Shown here: piece after piece, positions 54,111 to 64,000 of the stretch
Layout: every line of letters begins with the position of its first letter
Position numbering within the stretch: the stretch's first letter is position 1
Assembly (NCBI GenBank): GCA_003255025.1
Contig: QANY01005826.1
Span: 186,001-250,000 of the forward strand
Origin: Datisca glomerata
Taxonomy: Eukaryota > Streptophyta > Magnoliopsida > Cucurbitales > Datiscaceae
Length of the DNA stretch: 64,000 nt
Reading direction: 5' to 3'
The notes under the pieces: model-generated
The model's input: only the letters and a program-made list of their open reading frames with translations
Told to the model about the DNA's origin: nothing
Databases searched by the model: none
Translations under genes and position numbers: made by a program

Positions 54111-56235
54111 CACGATATCCAAAATAAAATTTTTTATTGAAAACTTTGTTCAATCAGATCCATTATATATTTATATATTATATTAAAGATATACATGAAT
54201 ATAAATATATATACCTCTTGTAATCTAATCAAGCATCCTTACAAACCAACAATCTTCCGTTCTCACGAACAATGATCTTCGAGATCCACACCAAGACATT
54301 ACATTTCAATCTTCAAATACACTAAAACGTGTGTGGGCACGTAGAATATAGCAAGAAAAATTGTTTGTCTCTAGATGTACTCAACACACGTGATGTAAAG
54401 ATTTTCACAGAGAAAATAATTTTGTGAGATTAATCTGTAAGAGAATACAATGATTATTCTCACAAAGCTTTTTTATTAAGTTTTTAATCTCAGAGAGTTT
54501 CACCCTGATAGCAAATATGTGGTTAGCATACTCAAATCCAGCACTGAGGCCAATAGAATAATTTATATATATATATATATATTCTAGGCACCCCAGATTT
54601 TTAAGGATATACATAAAATAATAATTGATCACATAATTACCATTGCAATGGAACCCACTGAATCTATGCACAACTACAATGCCACATGGCACTGTAGTGT
54701 GCTATGAGGTTTCATAGTGCCTCACGACATTGTAATTCACGGCACTAGTGTAGTGTAGTATGACACTACAGTATTTGCACGCCTAATTGTAGTGCCACAT
54801 GGCACTATAGTGCTCCATGTCAATTTTTGATTCTCAATCAGTGATTGACATGTGACATTCCAACATGCCACGTGAGAATTTTTACAAATTAATTAATTAT
54901 TTTAATCAGATAAATATCTAGATATCAGTTATTTCAAAATTAACTTATCTGATCATCCTTATCAACTAACTTATTTGTTAGTTCACAAATAAGAGATTTA
55001 GTTGATTCAAATTTTGAATTATTATCTAACAATAATTTTACATTATATAATTTCACAAATTAGATATATTGTCTCACTTAACGATAATTAGAAATTAATC
55101 AATATGATTATTTATATATAATTTCTAAAAATTAATATAAATAATTTAATTAATTAATCACACATAATCATGTACTTGCCCCATAAATATAATTTCTTTT
55201 GCAAGTTGATCATTTTCTCATCTCCTGAAATATTGACACCCTAGACTGTGTAGTACATAGGTGGCTTGGAGATCATGGACCTAAAATCCTAAGCTTGAAT
55301 AAACCAGATTATTAATTAAACTCTTTGATTAAATAATCTTATTTATTAATTCCATTATTACTACACTATAAATATGAAATTACACTCTTAGAGATTGTAG
55401 AATGTATTTACAGAGTATTCTCGTGTAGTCCATTGATATAATCATTTCATGTAGTTCTGTCCTCCAATTATTGATTCGTAAATTAGAGGTGGTCAAAATT
55501 ATAATTTTACCCTTCTAATTACATTTTGATCCTTAAGTACTATTATTTCATTAGTGAATGACTAATTTATAATCGTATTATAAATTTGAGCTCAATAATC
55601 ATTTAGTATCAGAATTAACACTTAAAAGAACCAATATACGATCACGTTAGGAAAACATAGATTCCAAATCTTGTAAGATTATGTTCTCAGCCATCCACAT
55701 CACTGAATCTCCAAAACAAAGTCATTATCTTGTTTTGCAAACAAACTTTAACGAGTGAATCAAAAGATTTAGTAGACATGTATATGAGTTAGTGACTACT
55801 CAGGATTCAGACTGATCTACATATGATCATCAGATTTATGTGTATTAAATCTTTATGATAAACGGTAAGTTAATAAATATATTAATTCACATCGGTTGTG
55901 TCATATATAATCTTATTATATAAAATACTTTCACTAAGATGTCTATCCACATCAATGATCAGGATCTAGATCACATGCATTCATAATGCTTAGTGAACCG
56001 TACTTGCAACCATTCATTAAAGATTTCATACTTTAATATGTTGCTAGCAATGTTATTCATTATCTATTATCTTAATCCTCTCATACTAATACACGATCAT
56101 AGTCTCATTAATGAATATGAAATTTTTAGATATTTATATAAATTATTTAACAATAATTTAAAAGAAAAATTATAAGAAAAGTGTAATTCCATTAAATTTC
56201 ATATTAAAATGTCAACACACATACTTTGAGAGCAT
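54111..56235 (-). repeat. LTR-like non-coding segment between copia remnants
   Basis: About 2.1 kb without genes. On the minus strand the right edge reads CTTGGGGGTTATGCTCTCAA then AGTATGTGTGTTGACATTTT, like a PPT followed by a copia LTR start. It contains (AT)n at 54,564-54,582 and a cluster of CACTA/TAGTG palindromes at 54,674-54,810. The left edge is not defined. It may be the 3' LTR belonging to the gag remnant at 56,230-56,742, with pol deleted. Confidence 0.45.
54674..54810. repeat. Cluster of short palindromes with CACTA/TAGTG words
   Basis: CTACAATGCCACATGGCACT (54,674, arms match 10 of 11) and TAGTGCCACATGGCACTA (54,790-54,807, perfect 8-bp arms) are two related palindromes. Many CACTA or TAGTG words lie between them. 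Confidence 0.7.
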
Positions 56236-56872
56236 AACCCCCAAGACTTTTTGGCGCCAAAGGTGGAAGGCTTAGTTTCAGTAAAGTTTGCCTCTCCAGT
56301 CTTCCTCTTTCCCTTCAGAAACAGAGTCTCAGTAGCTTGTAACTTCTTCATAAGCTCCGGAAGTGAGTACCTCAATTTAATTATTTTGAATAATTAAGTT
56401 TGAAGTTCTCAAAAGTGTGTGGCAGGGTCTCAAGGGTCATATCAATTTGAGTCTCACCATATACCTCAGCACCGATGATCTTCATCTCATTCAGATAACT
56501 TATGATCAACTTCATGTGTTCTCTGGCAGGATTTCTAGGTTTCATCTGACAGTTCATGAAGTTTCGCACAACAGCCTGTTTGGCTTGACGACCTTGATCC
56601 CCGAACATTTCGGTGATGTTCAACATCATATCAGCGGCATTTTTCATGTTCTAATATTGTTGTTGCAACACATTGCTAACATATGCCAAGATGTAACATC
56701 TGGTAATCTTTTCAGATTTAGAATGTATCTTCTCAAGTATATTTTAGCTTCATTGTACTTTTTTTGTCAAAGGGGAGGGGGATGCAACATGGGGTTTAAA
56801 CCCTTGATCTTGAGGTTGGAAACCCACATATAACCATTTGGCCTGAAAGGCTTGGTTTAGCTTCATTGTACC
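56236..56872 (-). pseudogene. Gag remnant of a copia element, interrupted by a SINE
   Basis: 56,381-56,647 reads KNAADMMLNITEMFGDQGRQ, MKPRNPAREHMKLIISYLNE and GAEVYGETQIDMTLETLPHT, the copia gag core. Beyond a stop the frame continues upstream as LAYVSNVLQQQY-stop-NM (about 56,645-56,690) and YNEAK at 56,743-56,758, where the SINE splits it. Downstream, LQATETLFLKGKRKTGEANF leads to GAKKS, and then LTR-like sequence begins. The zinc knuckle and all of pol are missing at this junction. Confidence 0.7.
56759..56855 (-). mobile_element. tRNA-type SINE, 97 bp, with perfect 16-bp target duplication
   Basis: TTTAGCTTCATTGTAC lies on both sides (56,743-56,758 and 56,856-56,871). On the minus strand the insert has an A-box-like AGGCCAAATGG, a B-box-like GGTTTAAACCC and ends in AAAAAAA. 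These features together define a small polymerase III-derived SINE. It interrupts the gag remnant. Confidence 0.8.
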
Positions 56873-56996
56873 TAAATGAGTATTTTTTTAGCTTGTTTGG
56901 TGTAATTCTAAATTCTTTGGGTTACCCCCCTCCTCCACCCCCCAACATTACAACTGCTCTGCAAATGAATGTATTATATTATAAGTTATAAATGCG

Positions 56997-57428
56997 TAGG
57001 GGTGAACTGCTGATTAGGGTGAAAATTATTTTACTGAACCGAACCTACTTAACTAAAAATGACCGGTTCGATCGGTTCTTTATATGTATTTGGTTTGATT
57101 CGGTTCAAAAATGAGAGAACCAAAATTTTGGTTCGGTTAGAAATTTTAGTATTTTTCGAACCGAACCAAAATATTAAATAATATTTTTTTATATATAATT
57201 TCATATCAAACCAAACCGAACTGAAACAAAACTTTAATTTGATATTATTTTATTTCAATAATATCATTTAAAAATTATTTTTAATTAATAATATCGAACC
57301 GAAACGCACGGTTCGGTTAGGTTCTTTTGACATGAATGGTTCTGTTTCGGTTTTATTACTGAACCGAAATTTCGGTTCGATTTGATTTTCACAAAAAATT
57401 TGACCGAATCGAACTGTGAACACCCCTA
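56997..57428. mobile_element. MITE-like element rich in AACCGAACC words
   Basis: Ends TAGGGGTG and CACCCCTA are perfect 8-bp inverted repeats. The interior alternates AACCGAACC and GGTTCGGTT words in both directions, giving many potential hairpins. No target duplication is visible (TAAATGCG versus CCGCTAAT). The ends resemble those of the hAT-type MITE at 38,019. Confidence 0.55.
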
Positions 57429-58719
57429 CCGCTAATTAAGTATTTTCACTTTGATAAATTACTTGAATTTATTCTCAAAAATTGATTTTTCATGATAGGG
57501 ATGTAGAAGTAGGTATAATCTGAGTTTGTTTGGTCATTGAGACTGACACTTAGTCAAGTCTTGATCATTATGAAATGGGAAAGAGATGATATAAATTTCA
57601 TGCTTCTTTTATTAAATGTGAAGTCATTTTATGGTGAACTTCCTTGAAGAATATTCTTTAAGTGTTTGCAGGCAACTTTTCTATGAAGAAAGGTGCATAT
57701 CTGAAATGTAGGCGTAAAGGAAAACCCAAATTCTGCCCTTTCCGACTTTCCATGGTATGCGTATAATCGATTACTTAACAACACTCTTTAACCACGTTTT
57801 GCTGTAATCAATTTATAGTTGTTGCATAGATAAATATATTTATACTTGTCAACGTTAAAATTTTAGCATCTTCGGTAAATTTTTAGTAGACCATTTGTGG
57901 GATTTGGAAGCTGCATTATAAAACCATAGTAAGATTTCATATTCTTGTAAATATATCATGTTAATAGATATATCATGTAAATTGTTTGACCCTTAGCAAT
58001 AACATGTGAATAGTTGGCATTGGTCATGTCTATGTATTTTAATTTATTGGTTTTTTCCTGCCCATCTTTTCCTTTTGCTCGGAAATCACTCTTAATAACC
58101 TTGTTAATTATTTGAAGAAGTAACTGCCTTTATCGTTTGAGAAATCAGCTGAAAATTGTGCGAAACACGAGATGGTTGCTTTGTCCGTTTTCTTTTCCCG
58201 CACAAGAGAACTCATCTTTTTCTTGGATTCTATGTGGTCTTTTTTAGTTAACAATTTGCAGAACTTAACTTTTCTAAGTCGAAGAAGCTATGGTTCATGT
58301 GTTTAGCACTAAAAATGCAGTCCTAGAAAAAGGTGGTTAATAAATAATTTAGTTCAAGTCATTTGAATCATGCATTTTTACAATGTGATAAATGGTTTAA
58401 ATGCAGAGGCAAATGAAACAATTTATCAATGGAAAATAAAGAGTTCTTTCTTTTGTTTTGGTCAGCATTCTCAATTTTCTTATACCCAGAATGTTGGGTT
58501 TAGTTTGTAATTCCTCTAATCTCTTGGTGAAGAAAAGGTTGTTATACATAATTTAGCAAAGGGATGAAGTTTCTCTGTAATGATTTTTATCTGTTTTGTT
58601 GGAACATAGCAAATAAATCTTGAGAGTTTAATGCTCGATATTTGTTTGTATTAATTTGATATTTTCAGAGCAAATGTAATTAGATTGAGGTGGATTTTTA
58701 GGGTGGAATTTAAAAATTA
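57429..58719. other. Unannotated region with one exon-like segment
   Basis: No intact gene. One exon-like segment (57,672-57,754) is described separately. The rest is AT-rich and intron-like in composition. Confidence 0.4.
57672..57754 (+). pseudogene. Possible orphan exon
   Basis: 83 bp preceded by GTTTGCAG and followed by GTATGC, with an open frame reading NFSMKKGAYLKCRRKGKPKF then CPFRLSM. Composition is GC-richer than its surroundings. I do not recognise the protein and see no partner exon nearby, so it may be a captured or decayed gene fragment, or chance. Confidence 0.3.
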
Positions 58720-59226
58720 AAAACAGTACTCGCAACGGTAGATGTAAAAATCGAAGTAAAATGGATAATCTAACATGATTAAAACAGACGTCGTGGTAGA
58801 ACTGGAACATTGACGACGGTAAATAAAAGTAACGTTGTAATAAAGGCAATTAATTACAACGACAAAAATAATATTTACGATGGTGGTTATCAAAAGCGTC
58901 GTAATAATCTCCATAATAGACTATGACCGTGCACTTCTCACGACATTATTTATTACGGCCGTCATGAACAATTTTACTATTTACGACGGTATATAGAAAT
59001 GTAACGACGTTTGTCTCCATAAGCATCGTGGTAGGATTAACATGTTACGGCATTTTTCTAAAATACCGTCGTTGTAAAGACATAATTTTACGATAATTTA
59101 TAACCTACCGCCGTGAAATGTAAAAAAAAATTACACGACACTCACATAGACGACGGTGAATCCCCGTCATCTATAGCAAAAGACAACGGCTATTTACCAT
59201 CATAAATGACCATTTTTGTAGTAGTG
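58720..59226. mobile_element. One terminus of a CACTA (En/Spm) transposon
   Basis: On the minus strand the segment starts CACTACTACAAAAATGGTCA, a CACTA-type terminal repeat. Numerous subterminal ACGACG/CGTCGT/CCGTCGT words follow in both orientations (for example 58,838, 58,905, 58,980, 59,065, 59,150). No second CACTA end or transposase was found, so this is a solo or truncated end. Confidence 0.7.
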
Positions 59227-59355
59227 ACCCCCTAGTTTTCCTCTTTTTTGGGTTCTTTGTTTGTGTTTTGCAGATTTTCTGACCAAGAAGATTTCTAGTC
59301 GCCAAAGGGAGAGCACACATATTGTTGACAGATTTTAGGCATCAACACATTTTAA

Positions 59356-59361
<6 letters not shown>

Positions 59362-59403
<42 letters not shown>
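59362..59403. repeat. (AG)n microsatellite
   Basis: About 21 uninterrupted AG dinucleotides. Confidence 0.95.
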
Positions 59404-59406
<3 letters not shown>

Positions 59407-59480
59407 GAGTAAAAAACTGCAGATTAGACAATGTGAAGAAGAACATTTGACAAAAAAAAAGAGAAATCACGAAAGAGTAA

Positions 59481-60390
59481 TGTTAAAAAATATTCTTGGA
59501 ACACTCTTAGTAGGAGTTGCAATAATTAAAGCGATGAGTTTCAAATAAATGAATGTTCATGGAAGTTGTAATAACTTGAAGGGGCATGGAGGTTTCATTT
59601 TATGAAAACTCAACATTCTTCATCTTGAGTTACAAATATGAGTAAAATGAAGGCCAAGGAAGCTATCTAGTCTTACATTTACATTAACTATTAAAAGGTT
59701 ATGATGCTAAATATGTTTAGTGACATAATAGTAAATAGATGGATCAAACATCACTCTTAGTTGGTGAAAGGGATCAATTATGTTATAATCTAATATGACA
59801 AGATGAGTTTGAGTATGATAAAGCACCCATAAGGAAAATTATTATACTGGTCTTTAGGATTTGGTATAGTACTTTCAAGCTCTACGATAGGTGTGCTCGA
59901 TGGTCGCACAACCTATTGCCAGTATGAACAAAGTTGAGAAAAAGATAGAATCATAGGAGGGGCTATTCCCACTAAGTGTGAATGGGAGATGTTAGAAAAT
60001 ATTCTTGAAACACCCTCGTGGGAGTTGCAAGAATTATTGAGATGAGTTTCTAATAAATTAATGTTCCTAGAAGTTGTATAAACTAAACTTGAATCGGCAT
60101 GGAGGGTTCGTTTGATGGAAACTCTACATTCTTTATCTTGAGTTACAAATATGAAAAGTTATGCAATAACTCATCATTGTGATCTATCTGTCCAAGAAAC
60201 CTATATAAAGGAGGCTAAGCGTCATTGTTGAAGTATCAAAAGCGTTTGAATAATTACTTGCAAAAAGCTTTCCTTTTCTCTCTAGTTTTTCTCACTAAAA
60301 GGCTTTGCTAGCTATAGTAGTGGGAACCAAATTCGAGCAATAAGATCCAAGAAGAAAAATGGAGGCCAAGAACATGAAACAATCCATCAA
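59481..60390 (+). mobile_element. Small LTR-retroelement remnant (direct-repeat pair)
   Basis: TGTTA(A/G)AAAATATTCTTG starts at 59,481 and again at 59,990. About 165 bp is shared, ending ATCTTGAGTTACAAATATGA. The second copy is preceded by AATGGGAGA (PPT-like). It continues through CTATATAAAGG (TATA-like, about 60,202) and a leader, as an LTR would. The first copy appears truncated. The 340 bp between shows no recognisable coding domain. It is probably a deleted LTR element or TRIM. Confidence 0.5.
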
Positions 60391-61399
60391 AGATCCGAAA
60401 TCAAATCTTTTGCTTGAGCTTACTCGAGAATGGTCATCCAAAAAGTTTAGATGCTATCTAACAAGTAAAAACTCCTAGGTTTTATAAAAAAAAATGCATA
60501 AGAGAGAAGGGTGTATAAGAAGATTTGACCAGACAAAGTTACATAAAAGAGAATGAAGAAGAATAAAATCTTATGAGAGTGAAGAGAGAAGACACAAGAT
60601 GGAAGTTCTTTTTTTTGTTCTTACATTTATTTTGCATAGAAGGATAGAAATGCTTTTTTGCAAATAAAAGGTCCAAAATCTAAAAATATGTGTGGTCATT
60701 TATCTATAATGTGTTTGCAAATGACACTCTCTCAAAAAAGCTATCCCTTATCATGACTCAATTTCCATATGTTTCTACGTACCGAGTATCAAACGAGGAA
60801 TTTTTGTAAATAGCTCTTGTTAAAGGAAAAACAATTTTAAGCTCTTTCTGTTATTAACGAATTTCAACATTTTTTGTAAGAGAAAAAACTAAGTTATCTT
60901 TGAATTTGAAATTTTTTTCGCTTGAGATTAATGATTGTTAGAGTGGTGTCTAGAAAAAATATTTTGTTAGACTATGATCTAGTAAATATAAATTTTAATG
61001 ACAAAATACTATCATAGCAGTAATTTTTTGTTAGACTACAGTCTTATGTAATGTGTATTTTAGTATTCTTTCCCATAAAAATATCATATTTTGGCAAAAA
61101 AAAATTGAGAGTTCCAATTTCATTTTTTTATTCACTAGTCGATAATTATGTGCTTCACACGTATTCAAGTAACTTAAAATGTACATATAATTTTGAATTA
61201 ATCTTAACGTTCAAATAAATATACCATTATTTGTAAAAATTATCGTACATCTAAATAAAAGTGAAATAGTAATAATAATAACTTGTTTAAATAAAATATA
61301 TTTTAGTTTATTTGTAACATACAAATTGGGATTCCAGACTTTCTCTCTAAAAAGTGGGAGCTTATCTCTCTAAATTTCCTTGTTTGTTGTTGTCTCCTC
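60391..61399. other. AT-rich region without supported features
   Basis: No gene or repeat boundary recognised. Confidence 0.4.
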
Positions 61400-61802
61400 C
61401 TCCTTAGGGGGAGGGGGAGTATTATGATCTGATATGGAGGGTGAGAGCTTATTTGGGCATGGAGGATGCCTAGATTCCATCTCTTAAGAAGATCGTCACA
61501 ATGGTGGAGGATCCTTTAGTGTTATCAGTAGCTCCATGGTTGGTTTGCGCATGGAGTTTGGCTAGAGGGATGGCATTATTCTTACTTAGGAGCTTGAGGC
61601 AGACCCTATGATAGTTGGTATGATGGAGGCAAAAAAGTAAATTTTTAAAAATCTTGAGCTGCTTCTTGAAGATCATCTTAACTATACCATTCACTATATG
61701 TTTAGCAGTAAGGACTTCTTAATCAAGGAAGCTGTCAGATTATGGAGTGACAAATTGTTAGCAACTAACAACATGGATCTGCAACATGGTGGCTAATCCC
61801 TC

Positions 61803-62910
61803 ATGGAGAATAGCATTTCTGTGGATGAGGTGGAGCAAGATGAAGAAAAAGATGTTGAAGTGGCAACTGAGGTAGATAAAAGTGAGGATGTCAGCATTGA
61901 GCCCTACATTGGTAACCAACCCGAGCCTATTTCCCCTTGTCCTAAGACCAATCAAGTCTATGACAACCTCCTTCTCCGGGTGAATAGTTCTTGCAACATC
62001 AATAAAAATATTGAGAAAAGTAGGAAAAGTAATTCTGGAGTCATTTTGAGTAGTGTTTCTTCCTTGAGAGTGGAGACCTCTAGTGTAAACCAAACTGATA
62101 CGATTACTGTGGAAGGTGTTTTCCATGCTTCACAGGGTCATCCTGATGACCCAAAGGTTTCCCCCAAGTTCTCTTGGGCTGAGAAAGTCAAGCGGAGAAA
62201 GCCAAGTAAAATGGCTTTTTCTTATGTGGAGCCTGTGTGCAAAGGCAAAGCTACCCAGGTTGAGATGCGAGATGGATTGTACAAAGAGGAAAGCTTGACT
62301 GGCAGGCATGTATTTTGGGTCATTCTATTGACAAAAGCCTCATTTTTCCCTAGTCCACCAAGTTTCCAACATAATTTGGGGAGATAGAGGCCTTCTTCAA
62401 GTCCTGGCTACTGACAAGGGCTTCTTCTTCTTCAAGTTTGACAGTTATGAAAATAGAGACTCAATCTTGGATGAGGGTCCATGGCATATCGTGGACAAAC
62501 TTGTAATGTTAAAGGCTTGGCATGAAAATATGCAGCTCACTAAGGAAGCTATGCAATATGTTCCAGCCTGGGTTAGATTCTGGGGAGTTCCTTTGGATCT
62601 TTGGAATGGAGAGGGCCTTAGTAAGATTGCTAGTGCAGTTGGCACTCCTCTGTTTCCTGATGCAATGACTGAAAACTGTACTAGAGTATCCTTTGCTAGG
62701 ATTTGTGTGGAGTTTTATGTGCAAGATAAGATTATTGAATCTGTGCAAGTTATTCTTCCTTGTAGCGAGACTATAGAGATAAGGGTGGACTATCAGAATC
62801 TCCCTAGAAGATGCCTCAAGTGCATGGCCTTTGGTCATGATTGCTTAATTGTTAGGACCCCAGCTAAACACCCCACCAAGCTTCCTAACAGACCGGCTCC
62901 CAAGCAATAA
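61803..62910 (+). pseudogene. LINE ORF1 (DUF4283 and zinc-knuckle type), frameshifted
   Basis: The first frame (61,803-62,387) has an acidic N-terminus and then KFSWAEKVKRRKPSK. A frameshift before about 62,330 leads into VHQVSNIIWGDRGLLQVLAT, DKGFFFFKFDSYENRDSILD and EGPWHIVDKLVMLKAWHENM, the DUF4283 core, followed by PAWVRFWGVPLDLWNGEGLS and ASAVGTPLFPDAMTENC. The knuckle CLKCMAFGHDC keeps CxxC and GH but the last Cys is misplaced relative to the usual GHxxxxC. ORF1 proteins bind LINE RNA. The frameshift and the altered knuckle argue against function. Confidence 0.75.
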
Positions 62911-63405
62911 TGGGTGCCTGTTAGGAAGTAGAGGGACCAATGAGTTAGCCATTTACCTTCTGATTTGGACTCTCCTGTCCAATTGGAAGCTTCCACCATG
63001 GGTGTTTCCCCTTCCTCCCTTTCTCTGAACTATGCCCTTGTTCAAAATACTTTCACAGTTCTGGTGGAGGAAGAGGATGATGATCCTAAGCTTGGCAAAA
63101 AGATTGAGGAGAAACACACAACTAGTGATAAGGCGGTCCTGGCCATACTACTCCAATTGATAATGAGGCTCACAAGAGACCAATGTTGACAGGGATGAGG
63201 AGACTGAAAATCTAACTGTTATGGTTGGGGAGGAGAGTGATAAGTTGGAGGTTGATTCCACCTTGGAACTAAATTCTCCTTGTACCAGCAATATTTCCAA
63301 GAATGCTAAGAAAAGAGGAAGGAAGGCCAAGCTCAAGGGCTCTTCAAAGATTGAATGCAGGAGGAACTCCAGGGTCAAGCCTCCCCCCCCCCCACCAATC
63401 TCCCA

Positions 63406-64000
63406 ATGAATGACCTTGCTTCTTGGAACATCAGAGGACTTAATAACCCTCTAAAGTAAGTTGAGGTAAAGAAATTCTACAACAAATTCAATTTATACAT
63501 GTGTGTTATTCTTGAAACTATAATTAAGGAGAGAGCATGCTGGGATTAATAGGAACACCTTTGGCTACTGGACTTGCATTGATAACTACCCCTAAACTAA
63601 TAATGGTAGGATCTGGTTCGCTTGGAACCCAAATCAGGTTTCAGTCTCTGGTGTTTCCATCAGTGATCATGCTATTTCTTGTAAAGTTGTAGTCGTTGGC
63701 TCCCCCTGCTCCTTCTTTAGATCTTTTGTGTATAGTGCTAGTGCATTGCCTCCAGGAAAAATCTTTGGTGCCACCCTCAATGATTTTAGCAACACTATCA
63801 TTGGCTGTCCTTGGGCAATCCTTGGTGATTTTAATGTTATCAGACATCCTTCTAAGCAAATTAGAGGCCCAAAAGGTTGGGATGAAGGTATTCATGACTT
63901 GGGAGATTTCATAAATAGCCTAAAGTTGAAGACCTCTACTATGGGGCTGTTAGTTTACCTGGACTAACAATAGGAATGGTCAAACTACCATTATAAATAA
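63406..64000 (+). pseudogene. LINE endonuclease (exonuclease-endonuclease-phosphatase fold), partial
   Basis: It starts MNDLASWNIRGLNNPLK then a stop. VILETIIKE keeps the catalytic Glu region. After frameshifts, 63,728-63,967 reads PPGKIFGATLNDFSN, CPWAILGDFNVIRHPSKQ, with the GDFN motif of the endonuclease, and then WDEGIHDLGDFINSL. The frame is broken at least twice. The RT part lies outside the window. Confidence 0.75.

Larger units (their letters stand above)
61400..64000 (+). mobile_element. Plant L1-type LINE, 5' part, running off the window
   Basis: The element has ORF1 (61,803-62,910, continuing decayed to about 63,400) followed by an apurinic-type endonuclease (63,406 onward). RT would lie beyond 64,000. 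The exact 5' end is not determined. Confidence 0.75.

Noticed and set aside
56989..57436. Target duplication for the AACCGAACC-rich MITE
   Set aside because: TAAATGCG and CCGCTAAT do not match in either orientation.
61758..62126. Minus-strand frame opposite LINE ORF1
   Set aside because: It is a shadow of the LINE ORF1 reading frame, which has clear DUF4283-type homology in the plus direction.

Overview
This window looks like a transposon-dense stretch of a plant (most likely eudicot) nuclear genome. It is AT-rich. Only two compact, intact genes stand out. Most of the rest can be assigned, in whole or in part, to plant mobile-element classes: a Ty3/gypsy element of the TAT type with a second RNase H and an antisense extra ORF, several Ty1/copia elements, a LINE with a DUF4283-type ORF1, a PIF/Harbinger element, a CACTA end, hAT-like MITEs, two tRNA-type SINEs and a solo LTR. 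No rRNA, tRNA gene, CRISPR array or prokaryotic-style operon was seen.

Layout. 1-5,075: the 3' part of a plus-strand TAT-type element. It holds a 72-bp tandem repeat, a decayed antisense ORF on the minus strand, and an LTR-containing segment present twice in tandem. 5,150-6,720: two further tandem repeats (about 116 bp and about 276 bp). 7,260-17,033: an almost full-length but broken minus-strand TAT-type element with both LTRs, PBS, PPT, gag, RT, two RNase H domains, integrase, and an antisense ORF of the same family as the one at the left edge. 17,334-22,188: a minus-strand copia element with both LTRs. 22,521-22,749: a small MITE.

23,768-24,247 (+) and 37,293-37,703 (-) are the two genes I believe are functional host genes. 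They are convergent paralogues encoding small proteins with three predicted membrane segments and a shared SPWG signature. The 13 kb between them holds an unusual two-directional array of short ACGT-containing repeats (24,951-26,985), a degenerate TCATTTTCACAC repeat, and a 2.75-kb solo LTR with a perfect 5-bp target duplication (29,054-31,803).

38,019-46,047: a hAT-like MITE with a perfect 8-bp target duplication, a probable relative, and a 5.2-kb PIF/Harbinger element with transposase and SANT-like genes, both broken. 47,281-57,000: a mosaic of three partial copia elements in both orientations, with a 97-bp SINE carrying a 16-bp target duplication inside a gag remnant. 57,000-59,226: a MITE-like repeat rich in AACCGAACC, a possible orphan exon and one CACTA terminus. 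59,481-60,400: a small LTR-like direct-repeat pair. 61,400-64,000: a LINE running off the window edge.

The mobile elements are all decayed by stop codons, frameshifts and, in several cases, changes at catalytic residues, so activity in cis is unlikely. I did not find a clearly new multi-gene system. The most unusual structure is the bidirectional ACGT array between the two paralogues. All boundaries come from reading the sequence by eye, and no alignment or database search was run.
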